In this document: piece by piece, positions 1 through 10,547 of the stretch
Position numbering within the stretch: the first letter of the stretch is position 1
Layout of the letters: every line of letters starts with the position of its first letter
Assembly (NCBI GenBank): GCA_933207985.1
Contig: OW240914.1
Span: forward strand, 292,731,096-292,795,095
Reading direction: 5' to 3'
Length of the DNA: 64,000 nucleotides
Origin: Pelobates cultripes
Taxonomy: Eukaryota > Chordata > Amphibia > Anura > Pelobatidae
Translations under genes and position numbers: made by a program
Notes under the pieces: model-generated
Database searches by the model: none
Seen by the model: the letters and a program-made list of their open reading frames with translations, nothing else
What the model was told of the DNA's origin: nothing

Positions 1-427
1 TTACTTCATTCACACTTAACAAAACACACGGACTCTTATATCTTGACCTTGCCTCATTCCAAAACCAGTCAACATGCACCTCCAGTAGAGGTTAAGTACT
101 ATCCTACTCACAACAGGTGGTGCCCAGTCAAACTACTGGATTCATATACCCAGCATAACAACGCATCACCAGATAAACCACTTTTCAGTCTACAAGGTTC
201 CACCACCTTCATGACCCACGTCAGGTCCTTACTTACCCAACTGGGCCTCAAATCAGCTAACTCTTCGGCCACTCCTTCCGCATAGGAGCGGCCTCCACAG
301 CATCCAGTGCAAACATCCCAGTTCATGTTATCAAGTCACTGGGGCGCTGGAAATCATCAGCTTACTCTAGATACATACCTAACCCGGTACAAGAAGTAAG
401 AAATGCTTTTCAAAACATGTCTGGTTA
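1..427 (+). pseudogene. Tyrosine recombinase fragment of a Ngaro/DIRS-order retroelement (left copy)
   Basis: This is the C-terminal part of a YR-retrotransposon recombinase, cut by the window edge. It matches the fuller minus-strand copy at 28234-29307. Compared with that copy it lacks 12 bases near 200 and one G near 271 (tcggcc versus tcgggcc). The second change moves the H-x-x-R and catalytic Tyr motifs (GRWKSSAYSRYI, about 345-380) out of the upstream frame, so it is a pseudogene as assembled. The enzyme would insert the element's circular DNA. Family assignment is firm; Ngaro rather than DIRS-1 type is inferred from the tandem terminal repeats that follow. Confidence 0.8.
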
Positions 428-474
428 AATGTACGTATATTGCTGGTATGTAATAAATTAGATTTTCTATTTTT

Positions 475-896
475 GCCCTCTTTATTTACAGGCCTACCTC
501 ATCGTCGGTTCCGGCACACCACAACCGACTTGCTCTTTTAATACCATCCTACAGTTATTGGTGTTTTGTTTCTTCTGTACTATCATGAGCCCTTACCAAA
601 AATATTAAGGCCTTTTGGCCTGTAATTGTGGGAGGGGCGTATGACACACACCTTCCCTACTTAAGGGACACCCCTTACCTGGCTCCATACCGTTCGAGGT
701 CAGCGCTGCATCACCCTCCCACCACTCCTCATTATTAACTCTTTTCTCTTTACATTTCTTCTTGGTGGGCCCTCTTTATTGATAGGTCTACCTCATCGTC
801 GGTTCCAGCACACCACAACCGACTTGCTCTTTTAATACCATCCTACACTTATCGGTGTTTTGTTTCTTCTGTACTATCATGAGCCCTTACCACAAA
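475..896 (+). repeat. Pair of ~128-bp terminal direct repeats of the left YR element
   Basis: Two direct copies of a ~128-bp unit lie at about 475-602 and 769-896, separated by ~166 bp of element sequence. Each runs from gccctctttatt... to ...gcccttacc. The same arrangement follows the recombinase gene at 27766-28187. Tandem, offset copies after the recombinase gene fit the split-direct-repeat ends of Ngaro-type elements. The left and right versions differ at roughly 3-4% of positions. Confidence 0.65.
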
Positions 897-908
897 TGTG
901 TATATATA

Positions 909-976
<68 letters not shown>
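897..976. repeat. (TA)n/(TG)n microsatellite at the edge of the palindrome
   Basis: This is a tract of mostly TA dinucleotides with a short TG block. The near-perfect inverted repeat ends exactly where this tract begins. The matching place in the other arm (27710-27765) has 40-odd bases of unique AT-rich sequence and only a short TA run. Confidence 0.9.
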
Positions 977-980
<4 letters not shown>

Positions 981-1130
981 GGACAACCCATTGTACTTCT
1001 GGTTTTCATGCAAACTGCATTTTAACAGTAAACTAAAAAAATAACATTGCAAGAGTAAAAAAAAAATGTATTTGTGCTTTTGATTAATGGCAGCATTTAC
1101 ATGTAAATATATGGTATCTAACATTACCTC

Positions 1131-2574
1131 AACATATAAAGTGTTTATATAAAGGTTAAAACTGTTCCCTTAAAATTACAGAATAAGATGTATAATTTCA
1201 TTTCAACGGAAGCCATCCAATAACAAAATTCTAAAGAACTGTTCCAGATACCTATAATGATATAGTTTTAAATATTCTTTCACACTTTACATGTTAATAC
1301 ATTGTAAACCATTTACACTACAAGCTATTATCATTTCCTAACTGTTTGCTTCCTGCATATCCTCTAGGGGGCGCCCTTGGAGCACTTTTTTTTTGCAGAG
1401 CCTGGACATTTCTCTGTGATATGTGAAGTTTGCTGCCATGTGATGTGAAAACATGCTATGCACTGATCAAATATTACAGAATTTTGTGCATTTTAGTATC
1501 ATTTTTATATTTATATCGGAGATTCAAATTTTATGTATCCAGAAATGCCTATTTTAGTTAGTATATTTTTGTACTTATGCTGTGTGTAATACCATGTTTG
1601 TTTTTTTATTACTGTATTCATTTATTTGTTACTTTGTTACTATATAATATAATGCTATGTGTTTTACCTGTAAAATGGTCTTGCTTAACTTTTTGTATTT
1701 TCGATAGTAAGGAAGCCCAATACTCTGTTTAGTTGTTTTGAGCCGGGAGTGCCATGCATGCCTGCATTGAACGGTTCTTCAAGGCACTGGTGAATTGGCT
1801 ACAGTAAGTTGAAAAGTTTAAAAAATGTTGTTTTTTAGTCAGGGGCAGAAGGACCATATCTCCCAGCTCACACTCCCCCTTTTAAGCTGTGACCTTGGCA
1901 TAAAGGGCAGTTCGAATACCGATCATTGGGAGAGGGGCTTTCTGCCACGGCAGGTGAACAGGAACTGAACTTTGGTTTGAGAGTTCTGCAGGAGGGTTGG
2001 TGGCCTTTCAGCCGGCGTTACTTTCAATGTTCTTCAATTTTGATTAATTTAAAATAAAAGCTGTGGCCAAGCCCTTTTCCCCTTACTCAGTGGTTATATT
2101 TGTATTTCCATTGGGAAAGGGGTCTGGGCTGGTTGAAATAAGGTTTTAGGTTGGCCTTTGGCAGTCAGGAATTTTACATGATATCCATGATAGCATATTT
2201 CTTCAGTAAATTTATGCACAAAACTCTGGACATAATTTCTCCTAGAGAAGATTATTTTCTACTTAATTTAGAATTGCATGCAAACATTTTACAAAATGTA
2301 GCATATTTACTATAGCATCGTCCTTGATGAGAATTATTACTTCAATATCTTTATTCCAGTGATTTCACTATTATCTGCAGACCTGATGCAACTAGTTTTA
2401 AATCAGTAAGCCTAGGAAAGAATTCATGGTGTGCTAGAGTCCTGTTAGTCGATTTTTTACAAGCTGATTAAAAGTTAAGTCTTATTTTGGATTTTCAGAG
2501 TCCTGAGTGTGCTATCTGATCTTTTTCTTTGTATTTTGCTGGACAAGCACCGGGCAAACAGTGCTATATAAACT
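1131..2574. other. Non-coding stretch with no recognised gene
   Basis: This stretch is AT-rich, without a long open frame. The part around 1840-2110 is more GC-rich and ends with an AATAAA-type signal near 2054; it could be an LTR or retroposed fragment, but I cannot identify it. The mirror copy lies at 26112-27555. Confidence 0.4.
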
Positions 2575-2830
2575 TAGAAACATAGAATGTGACGGCAGTT
2601 ATGAACCATTCGGCCCATCTAGTTCAATTTTGTTTTTTAAATACTTTCATTATTCCCTGGCCTTATCTTATAGTTAGGATAGCCTTATGCCTATCCCATG
2701 CATGCTTAAACTCCTTCACTGTGTTAACCTCTACCGCTTCAGCTGGAAGGCTATTCCCTGCATCCACTGCCCTCTCAGTAAAGTAATACTTCCTGATATT
2801 ATTTTTAAACCTTTGCCCCTCTAATTTATA
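2575..2830. repeat. Dispersed SINE/LINE-tail-like repeat (left copy)
   Basis: This contains phrases I recognise from abundant frog interspersed repeats, such as cggcccatctagttcaa and ctctcagtaaagtaatact. The open frame across it is not evidence of a gene. The precise class (SINE or LINE 3' end) is not settled. The mirror copy is 25856-26111. Confidence 0.5.
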
Positions 2831-3424
2831 TATAAATACATGTATATGGTTTTTCTTTGAATTATAGGAGTCACTTTGTAATGTTTTACTATTATGATAT
2901 TCTAGATACTGTAGATACTGTAAATTATAATAGAATGACTGCTAGGTTATAAATAACATATTCCATGATAAGGGTATGTCATTTTGTAACAAGTAAAAAC
3001 AAATAATAATTATTATTATTTATGTAGGCTTTTTATCCAGAATAATTTATGGAGTTAACTAATTGTTGGCAAAATGTCATTCACTTGTTGCAGAGTTCTT
3101 TACTATAGTATGAATAGTCGGAAATTTAAAGGGAATTTCAAAATTCATGTCAAAGAAGCTCAAATAGAAAAAGTCATTTATTTTGTCCTACAATGTGAAA
3201 TTTCTTTGAATTCACTTTGGAGTTCTGACAATACACACTTTGCTGATATAAAGCTGTCAATGTTTTTCATTTATTCTTATCAGAAGTGTCTCTGTAAACA
3301 AGTGAGGATCCATTTTTTTCATGAGATGTTTAATCCCAAGAGTATTTGAGTCAAAAGGATTGCTCAGACTTTCATACTTGCCCTGCAGGACATTTCTCTG
3401 AAAAGTCTCATACTTTCTGTAATT

Positions 3425-4450
3425 TCAAACTAACTGTGAATCGGAGGTACTTTTAGTCTTGATTTCGGTTTGACCATTATCTTCACTGAACGCTTTTTCA
3501 AAAATAGACTGGATTGAGGTCCTGAAGGTCGTCTTGAAATCTCGACCTATGAAGACGTAGAGGAAGGGGTTGATACAGCTGTTGAAGAAGGCTAGGCTGG
3601 ACGTAATTGGACCCCCAATTTCTACCGCGCTTCTCAGGGAGTCATCCTCACTTTCATTGTAGGCCACTTCCAAAAATGAAAAAACATGGTATGGAAACCA
3701 ACAGATAAAGAAGGAAAGCAGAACAGCTATAATAATTTTGAAGGGTTTGGTTGATGATGCCATGCGATTTCTGTGAAGTCGAATTACAATAATAGTGTAA
3801 CATGAAAAAATAATAGTGAAAGGGATGAAGAAGCCAAAGATAAATCGAGTAATCACGGTAGCTTTGAGCCTTAAAAGGTGCAAATCATAATCCGTGTCAT
3901 GAAAGTTGTTGAAACACCTGATCTGTCCCTCGTCACCAGCTGCATCTCGAAAGATAAAATATGTTAAACTAAAAAATATTGCAAGAATCCAAACAATTAT
4001 GGCCACTATAAAAGCCATGCGGGGTGTCCTGTGGTTCTGTGCCCATACAGGGAACACCACAGAGATACAACGGTCAATGCTGATAACAGTGAGTGTGAAG
4101 ATACTTGCAAACATATTGAGAAATGCCACAGCGCTATTTAGCTTGCACATGAAGGTACCAAAAGGCCAGTGGAATACAAGGACAAGGTATGTAATACTAA
4201 GTGGCAAGAATAAAGTAAAGATAAAATCAGCAATGGCTAAATTAAGGAACCACACCACATTGACTGTTTTCTTCATTCGGAAACCAGCGACCCAGATGAC
4301 CAAGCCATTGCCTGTTGTCCCCAGCAAAAACGCCACAATGTAAACAATCAAAGAAAATGTATGAACGCTGTTAAAGGTAATGCTAGGCAAATCCTCTGTT
4401 TCCTCAGTGGTGGTGTTGCTCGGAAGAATTGTTGCTGTAACGTTCTCCAT
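3425..4450 (-). CDS. Chemerin/formyl-peptide receptor-like class A GPCR (left-arm copy)
   Basis: This encodes a seven-transmembrane receptor of 341 residues in one coding exon, about the usual length for the family. Visible marks are N-glycosylation sites N3, N12 and N265, TM1 GNGLVIW (N48), TM2 LAIAD (D75), the extracellular Cys pair C102/C179, DRC at 126-128 in place of DRY, TM6 CWFP at 250-253 and NPFLY at 294-298. FRMKKTVNVVWFLNLA and DRCISVVFPVWAQNHR are typical of the CMKLR1/GPR1/FPR chemoattractant group, which signals through Gi in leukocytes. I chose the ATG at 4450 because a splice acceptor (ttctggcag) lies 17 bases upstream, implying a 5'UTR exon elsewhere; an ATG 11 codons further up lies across that acceptor. 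The exact orthologue (CMKLR1, FPR or an amphibian-specific member) is unresolved. Confidence 0.9.
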   Translation of the reverse strand: MENVTATILPSNTTTEETEDLPSITFNSVHTFSLIVYIVAFLLGTTGNGLVIWVAGFRMKKTVNVVWFLNLAIADFIFTLFLPLSITYLVLVFHWPFGTFMCKLNSAVAFLNMFASIFTLTVISIDRCISVVFPVWAQNHRTPRMAFIVAIIVWILAIFFSLTYFIFRDAAGDEGQIRCFNNFHDTDYDLHLLRLKATVITRFIFGFFIPFTIIFSCYTIIVIRLHRNRMASSTKPFKIIIAVLLSFFICWFPYHVFSFLEVAYNESEDDSLRSAVEIGGPITSSLAFFNSCINPFLYVFIGRDFKTTFRTSIQSIFEKAFSEDNGQTEIKTKSTSDSQLV

Positions 4451-4467
4451 TCTTAACACTGGGAGAT

Positions 4468-4485
4468 CTGCCAGAAAACACAAAG
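4468..4485 (-). other. 3' splice acceptor before the receptor coding exon
   Basis: On the minus strand a T-rich run ends in ctggcag immediately before the exon, which then has 17 bases of 5'UTR and the ATG. A non-coding first exon spliced to a single coding exon is the normal layout in FPR/CMKLR-type genes. The first exon was not found. Confidence 0.6.
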
Positions 4486-4964
4486 TATTGCTTCATTTTC
4501 AAAATATATTTAGACAAAACATTCTGTTGAATTATAATAGAATATTGGAGGGGAAAATGGCAAAATAATATTTAATGCTGATAGTGGCCAGTGCACCCCA
4601 AAAGGTAAGTATCTGTCAAGAATATTTAAAATCTCTTGTCTTAAGTTAAATACTTAAAGGGATTTAGTCACCCAATAAATGATAAAACCGCCAACATATC
4701 AAAGTATCCCATTAACAAACCTTTCTCTAGGTAACTTTGAGGGTAAATTTTAATATTACAGCTGATGTTGGACATGAAGAGTCAAGACTAATTCAATTTA
4801 AATTAAGAACTATGGCACTTTTATTATGCTTGTAGTAAATTTGTCTCTCTTTTAAATCACAGCTATTTTTAATGTTAATTTACATTATTGGCTTTGATGC
4901 ATAATTCAAGAGTAACTGTATTTTATATAAAATAACATTAACAATCATGTACTAAGCTTAAAGG

Positions 4965-5335
4965 CTTTTTTTTGTTTTTGTTTTTCAACTTGACAATTTT
5001 TATTGGTTAGGACAAATATTTCACAGTTACAGCAAGACAGTTCCGCACATAATATTCATAAACACATTGTTGTCACGATGTCGAGTTGTCAACAGTTCTG
5101 TACATAAATCGCAATGGACTTGCAATTACTGCACTTGGAATTAGTTGCAATTATTCACAAACAATGGTATGAAGAAGAAAAGCGAAAGAGGGAGATAGAG
5201 AGAGCTGGTGTTGATAGAGTAGTGAAGAATTAGTTTAGGGTTGTCCAGACGACCCGAGTAAGAGGGGGGGGGCGGAGGAGCAGGCTCTCTGCATGCCTTC
5301 CACCAAAAGCAATTTAGCCCCAGTCCCCACATTCT
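4965..5335 (-). repeat. Retroposed fragment with AATAAA and A-rich tail (left copy)
   Basis: Read on the minus strand, a short unit ends with caataaaaattgtcaagttg followed by an A-rich tail, as expected of a 5'-truncated LINE or a retropseudogene. I do not recognise the source. The mirror is 23351-23721 on the plus strand. Confidence 0.4.
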
Positions 5336-5459
5336 GTAAGGTTATCGTGCTGCAGATCTGTGGCTACTTCCAAGTGGAGTTTCAATTTCCAGGTGGAGTT
5401 TCAATTGGGGGTGTTAATTTCAATTTCTTAATTTGATATTTTAATCAGTTATGTAACCC

Positions 5460-6250
5460 GGTCCTGGCTGAAATTAGACCACAGCTCTTTTGTAAAATGT
5501 ATTTATTTAAAAAAAAATCATAACTTATGTATTAATAAGAAAGTACACCCTCTTTATCTATTTAATTACATGCCTTTATCCACATGTTCCCCGTAATTTC
5601 CTTTTGGGGTAATCACCCATTGACTTTCATTACTATATTTCATTTGTACTGTCTCCATTTAATTCTATTTTACAAATGATTATTATATAATTATTGCTGG
5701 TGATTGTGACACTATTTTCTTAAAACGCAATAAAGAGTTTTTTGTAAGAAAAGCAATAAGAGAAATTCCTTTTTTTCTGTTTTTCCACAATTTCAATTTC
5801 ATCACTGTGTCGTTTATTCACTAAACTATACATTTAAAAGCAGACACTATATTTCTAATTTTAGATCAAAATAGCCATACTGAAAAACATATTTTAATTT
5901 AACTTTTAGCTCAATTGTATTGTTCTACAGTTTTCATTTCCCCAGGAGGTTCTCTACAATTCACTATTTAGTAACTTAACCCCTGTGGGTTTTTTTCTTT
6001 ATTCATTACTGGTTAGCACATGCCTCCCCGTTTAGAGTTATTTTCTAAAGTGAGAATTCATAGTGAATTCAACATGAATTTGAAATTTAAGGTCAGAGTC
6101 GCTGAACGGAAAGTATAGCTGATAAAGAGAATTTCTCCAGTTTGACATTTTTTAATTTTAAATTCTAAAATCACTTTGAATTCTCACTTTAGTAAATCAC
6201 TCTGTAAATCAGAGTATATCCTCTCCATCTGTAATATCTACATAAATATT
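5460..6250. other. AT-rich non-coding stretch
   Basis: No open frame or recognised repeat is visible. The mirror is 22436-23226. Confidence 0.4.
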
Positions 6251-6255
6251 TACCT

Positions 6256-6555
6256 TTAAGGGACACTATAGTCAGCAGAACAACTACAGCTTAACCCATT
6301 AGTGACCAGACCGTTTTTCAATTTTCTTACCGTTAAGGACCAGGGCTCTTTTTACATTTCTGCTGTGTTTGTGTTTAGCTGTAATTTTCCTCTTTTTACT
6401 GTACCCACACATATTATATGCATTGGTGCTGCCCCCTAAGGTGAGTTTTAACCCATTCTGAGGGCACTAAGGGAGGGCAAACCACCTAAATGGTGGGTTT
6501 TCCCTATAGGGTCAGGAATACATGTTTGTGTTCATGACCCTATAGTGATCCTTTA
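6256..6555. mobile_element. TTAA-flanked MITE (left copy)
   Basis: The ends are inverted versions of ttaa-ggga-cactatag: 6256 ttaagggacactatag and the terminal ctatagtgatcctttaa. TTAA at both ends is the target signature of piggyBac-superfamily transposons, so this is probably a non-autonomous relative. Similar ends occur at 58847-59348, 63414 and 56649. The mirror is 22131-22430. Confidence 0.6.
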
Positions 6556-7660
6556 ATCATAGGCATTATTGGTGGGGAGGCTTGGGGCTGAACCATGGGA
6601 TCAGCAGCAAAAACATATGTGAGGATGTCTGAACTTGATGGGCGCAAGTCTCTTTTTAGCCATGTAACAATGTAATATGGAACTATGGAACTATGTGGGG
6701 CTCTTTAGCTTCAAAACTTCACAGCTGGCATAGGGCCGGTAGGATATAATTGTGTTTTTTTAGTTTTTAATTTTACATCCGACAGCTGCTTCTCAAAGCA
6801 ACCACCTATTATAAAAAGAAAGATCTGTAGTGTAGTGCTCTGTTAGGCTTCTTAGTTAGAGGAATATATACTCAATCCTCTATAATTGATACATGAGGGT
6901 CTGTTAGTCAAAAAACTGTGACTTTACAACTTAAAAAACTCTGGAAAAAATAAGGACAAAAATGGCAAAAAAATAAAAAAAATCTTCAATATAGCCAACT
7001 TAGACTTTTTTTTTTATCTCCTATACTGACTTTCCTTTTGTAACTTGGTTCATGCATTATTGCAACAAACGGTTTAGCAAATACCCCCAGTGCTTATTAT
7101 AGTTTCTTAAAATAGTAAACTAATGCCAAAGCATATTTTATGTTTTCTCCAGATCTAACAAAGCTGGCTGTGTATCAGCCTAAATGCATCAATATAAAGA
7201 TATGTTTATGATAACTTACATGTTGGCTGATCTGTAACCTCCTGGCTGACTTGCAATCTTGTGGCTTTTTCTCTGAGTGGATTGATATAATTAAGGAACA
7301 GCTGACATCTCCTTTTGATTTCCTGTATGTTTAGGGAAGTTGTGAAAGCATACATAGAATACATCGAAATGCAATGCGTAGATCCGGAATATACTGAGTG
7401 GTACATATGTTATAAAAAAATGTACAAGGATGAGATTTCTCCTATACCCAATTAGGGTTTGTTATAGTTATTGAAAATAGAGCCTAATATTTTTTCATAC
7501 TTTTATTATAATATCTCAGTAAAAAAAAGACTCAAATTATTTTTTTACTTTTTATTACTTAGCTCACTCATTCCTTTTAAAGAGAAAGTGTACTTAGTAT
7601 TTTTTAAAGAAAAAATAAATGTAGTAAAAGAAGGTCCTTGAGCCACTAGCACTATTACTG
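6556..7660. other. Non-coding stretch with a SINE-like remnant
   Basis: About 6600-6700 reads like the 3' part of a common frog SINE-like repeat (gggcgcaagtctctttttag, then tandem actatgga). The rest to 7660 shows only homopolymer-rich AT sequence and short open frames I do not believe in. Confidence 0.4.
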
Positions 7661-7664
7661 ATAA

Positions 7665-8545
7665 CACAAAAAAAGACAATACAATTATCAGGTGATTCCC
7701 CCTAAATAAAAGTGTGAGTGGGTTGTTATAAGTGAATATAATGTACCCCTACTATTACTTGGGGTTTCATAAACAGCATATACAAATAAACAAAAATACA
7801 AACAATACCGTAACACAGTAACATACTAAATAATTTGTGGTATCTAGTGGGTAATATCGCTCACATTATGTGGAGCCTAAGTGAGCAGCCTCTGGTTTTA
7901 AAGGACTTTGTACTGTTCAATCAGAACCCCACGTGTTCAGCCAAGTCTTTTCCTAAAAAAAAACAAAAAACAAAACAAAAAGAAACAACATGTGCAGTAT
8001 GCTTAGGAATATGATATGTAATTTGTAGGGTCTTATAATACCTTGCTCACCTTTGCAGGTTCCAGGTAAATAAAGCGCAGTGCCAATCAGGGTAACACCT
8101 CCCTGTTGGATGTGTATCTCAGGTATGGTAGAGGTTCCCAACTAGACAATATTTAATAATAGTAAATGCAAAGTAGCAAGAATTAAAAAAAATAGAAAAG
8201 GCAAATACTAGCTAGAGTCTATCCAATCCTACCATTTTTTTTGTATTTTTCATTGAAGGAAAATACCTAGCTAAATGGGTGGAGTGCTGCCTTAAAAGCA
8301 CAAAGGCCTTCAAAATCAGAGCATGTGCATTTAGGCTCCATCGAATGTGAGTGATACTACTTACTGTATACCACACATTGTTTTTTATGTTACAGTATTA
8401 TACTATTGTTTGTAGTTTTGTTTATTTTTATATGCTGTCTATGAAACCCCAAGTAATAATAGAAGTAAGTGTTCTCCTCTCACATGTTCATTTAGGTGGA
8501 ATCACCTAATAATTGTATTTTTTTTTTGTATTACTCTGTTGTGTG
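7665..8545. repeat. Fold-back element with ~280-bp diverged inverted arms (left copy)
   Basis: The block 7665-7950 is repeated inverted in about 8263-8545 (shared phrases ttacttggggtttcata and attcccccta/attccaccta). The arms are clearly diverged, so the fold-back is old. The ~310-bp loop has no gene. It could be a MITE or a pair of inverted PLE-type terminal repeats. The mirror is 20141-21021. Confidence 0.7.
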
Positions 8546-8754
8546 GATCACAGGGAAATTGTCCATGGGTGTTGCTCACACATAAAGCCATTTTTAAGCA
8601 CTTGTATACACGTTCACACATCTGACATTGGTTCTCTTGCCAGAGAGGAGTACAGCATAATGTAACAAAGTGATAAACTGTTCACTGTATCCCTATTTTG
8701 GAGTGGTAGACAGCCTTCGTCAAAGTGGTGTGGTAGGCAACTTTCTCCAAAATT

Positions 8755-8835
8755 GCTCCTGTAACCATGATCCTGGCAAAGCATCAGGGGAGGTGTAGTC
8801 CACAACATCTGTTGCAACACACACCATCTCTCAGT
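8755..8835. repeat. Fragment of the hAT-like palindromic MITE
   Basis: The phrases gcaaagcatcaggggaggtgtagtccacaacatctg match one arm of the complete copy at about 59450-59585. The mirror is 19851-19931. Confidence 0.5.
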
Positions 8836-8879
8836 GTGAAATAACCTAGGTTGGAGAAAGGAAACTTCAGTCATCTTCA

Positions 8880-9540
8880 GTATATTATTTTTTTAATTAC
8901 GCTCCCTCATAAAGAAAACATACCAGGTATATAAGAGGTAGGAAGAATGTGTTAGACTAAACCATCGAACAGAGTGTGGCCTCCGTGGATTTGAGAACCA
9001 ATATTCAGTCCCAATACAACCTTTCTGTAGTTCCACTATATTTAGAGCTATCTTTCGTATTAGTTGTCTTAATACATCCACCCCAAAAGTTGTACTCAAA
9101 ACTCTATAACTCCTTGTTGTAGACTTAGTAGAACCTCAAACCACAAAGCAAATGACATGAAAGTGAACAGATGATTTTAAATGAAATAAAGATGTTGATG
9201 GGATGTCTGCATAAGACAAGAAGTTATGAACCCACCACTTTGATTAATTAATCTATATATTGATTTATAGACGAGCGCAAAGAAAATCAGTGAACATCTT
9301 TTACATGATTGCAAATACACAACTTACAATAATTAGTCATGTCATTATGTACTCATTAAAAAAAAACTTACTAATAGTTAATAATGACTAGCTTTTCCAT
9401 GGCATCTCCCAGAAATAATATGTCATTGTTACACAACAAAGAAGTGTTAAAAAAAAGCTTGACATGAGATTAAAAGCCCCTTTAGTTTCCAATCAGAAAT
9501 CATATAGTTAGAGATAACGCCAAGATAATATTCTATTTGT
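8880..9540. other. Non-coding stretch, nothing recognised
   Basis: Short open frames only; no family resemblance. The mirror is 19146-19806. Confidence 0.35.
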
Positions 9541-9544
9541 CCCA

Positions 9545-10060
9545 TTATGTCTTTTCAGCACCACATTCTGTCTGTCCAGACCCAGACCCATACTCTGTCC
9601 ACCCACCATTCTCTGTTTCTCCACCGCATTTCCATTCTGTCCACCCCAAATAGGAGGCTATTTTATCTGTCCACCCCCATTATATATTTCCCCACTCCCC
9701 ATTCTGTTTGCTTACCCTATTTATCAGTGTGTCCACCCCAATCCTCTTCTCTGCTTAACCATTCCCCATTTTCCAGTATCTGTCTATCCATGTCCCAGTC
9801 AATGCATGTTTACCCCACATTCTGTTTGTCCACCCCCTTTTCTGTCTATCCTCCCCCGTTCTTTTTTTGTCCACCCCCATTCACTCTGTCCACACCCCAT
9901 ATGTAGTTTGTGCACCTCGACCCCCCATTCTGTATGTCCACTCCCATCCTCTGTTTTTTAACCCTCATTCTCTGTTCACCCCTTATTTTTAGTCTATCTA
10001 TCCTCCTATTTTCTTTGTCCACCCCCATGTTCTCTGTATGTCCATTTTCTTGTTTATTAT
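9545..10060. repeat. Imperfect minisatellite based on 'cattctgtctgtccacccc'
   Basis: About 25 degenerate repeats of an 18-25 base C/T-rich unit (cccattctgt..gtccaccccc). The open frames across it on both strands are by-products of the repeat. The mirror is 18626-19141. Confidence 0.7.
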
Positions 10061-10361
10061 TATTAATTATTATCTCTAACCTTAACAATAGCATGTCTGA
10101 GCAGTACTGAAGCAGAATACGTTGATTCTTCTCTGGTCGGGATCTTATTTTCACATCTAGCATGAATAGTGAGTGGAGAGAGGACAGATTATGACTTTAA
10201 GATCCTGCCCCCTCCACTCACTGCAGGTTGCTACAGACAGACCAAGCAAAGGAGCATGATCACTCGGCTGTGATACATATGGACCAGTTCAGAGCCAGCA
10301 GAGTGGTGCCATATGCACCCCCATCTGGCTGTCACCCAAGATGATCCACTCCCAAGTAAAG

Positions 10362-10415
10362 CTACCCCTGATGAAGGTGTGTCTTCACACCAAAATGCAC
10401 GTGGGGCTATGCCTT
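10362..10415 (+). ncRNA. Degenerate hammerhead-ribozyme-like motif (PLE fossil)
   Basis: CTGATGA (10368-10374) is followed by an extra A, a perfect 6-bp stem (ggtgtg/cacacc) with loop tctt, then AAAA where GAAA is required, and a CCC/GGG outer stem. This is the layout of the PLE hammerhead at 13263-13302 with the G of GAAA lost, so it should be inactive. No PLE coding sequence adjoins it. The mirror is 18271-18324 on the minus strand. Confidence 0.45.
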
Positions 10416-10547
10416 TTTCATTATGATTTAACACTTTTCTTACACTCACATGAGTAGCACTGTCTGATAGCACCTTTTATTTAATTATTCTATTGAACCA
10501 TGTTCCCCTGTTACTCTCTGTCTCTGGGTATGTGTAGGCACACGTTT

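Noticed and set aside
3906..4343. Open frame opposite the GPCR gene (and its mirror at 24343-24780)
   Set aside because: Shadow of the receptor coding strand; no family resemblance.
9547..10163. Open frames in the C/T-rich minisatellite, both strands
   Set aside because: Low-complexity repeat, no known protein.
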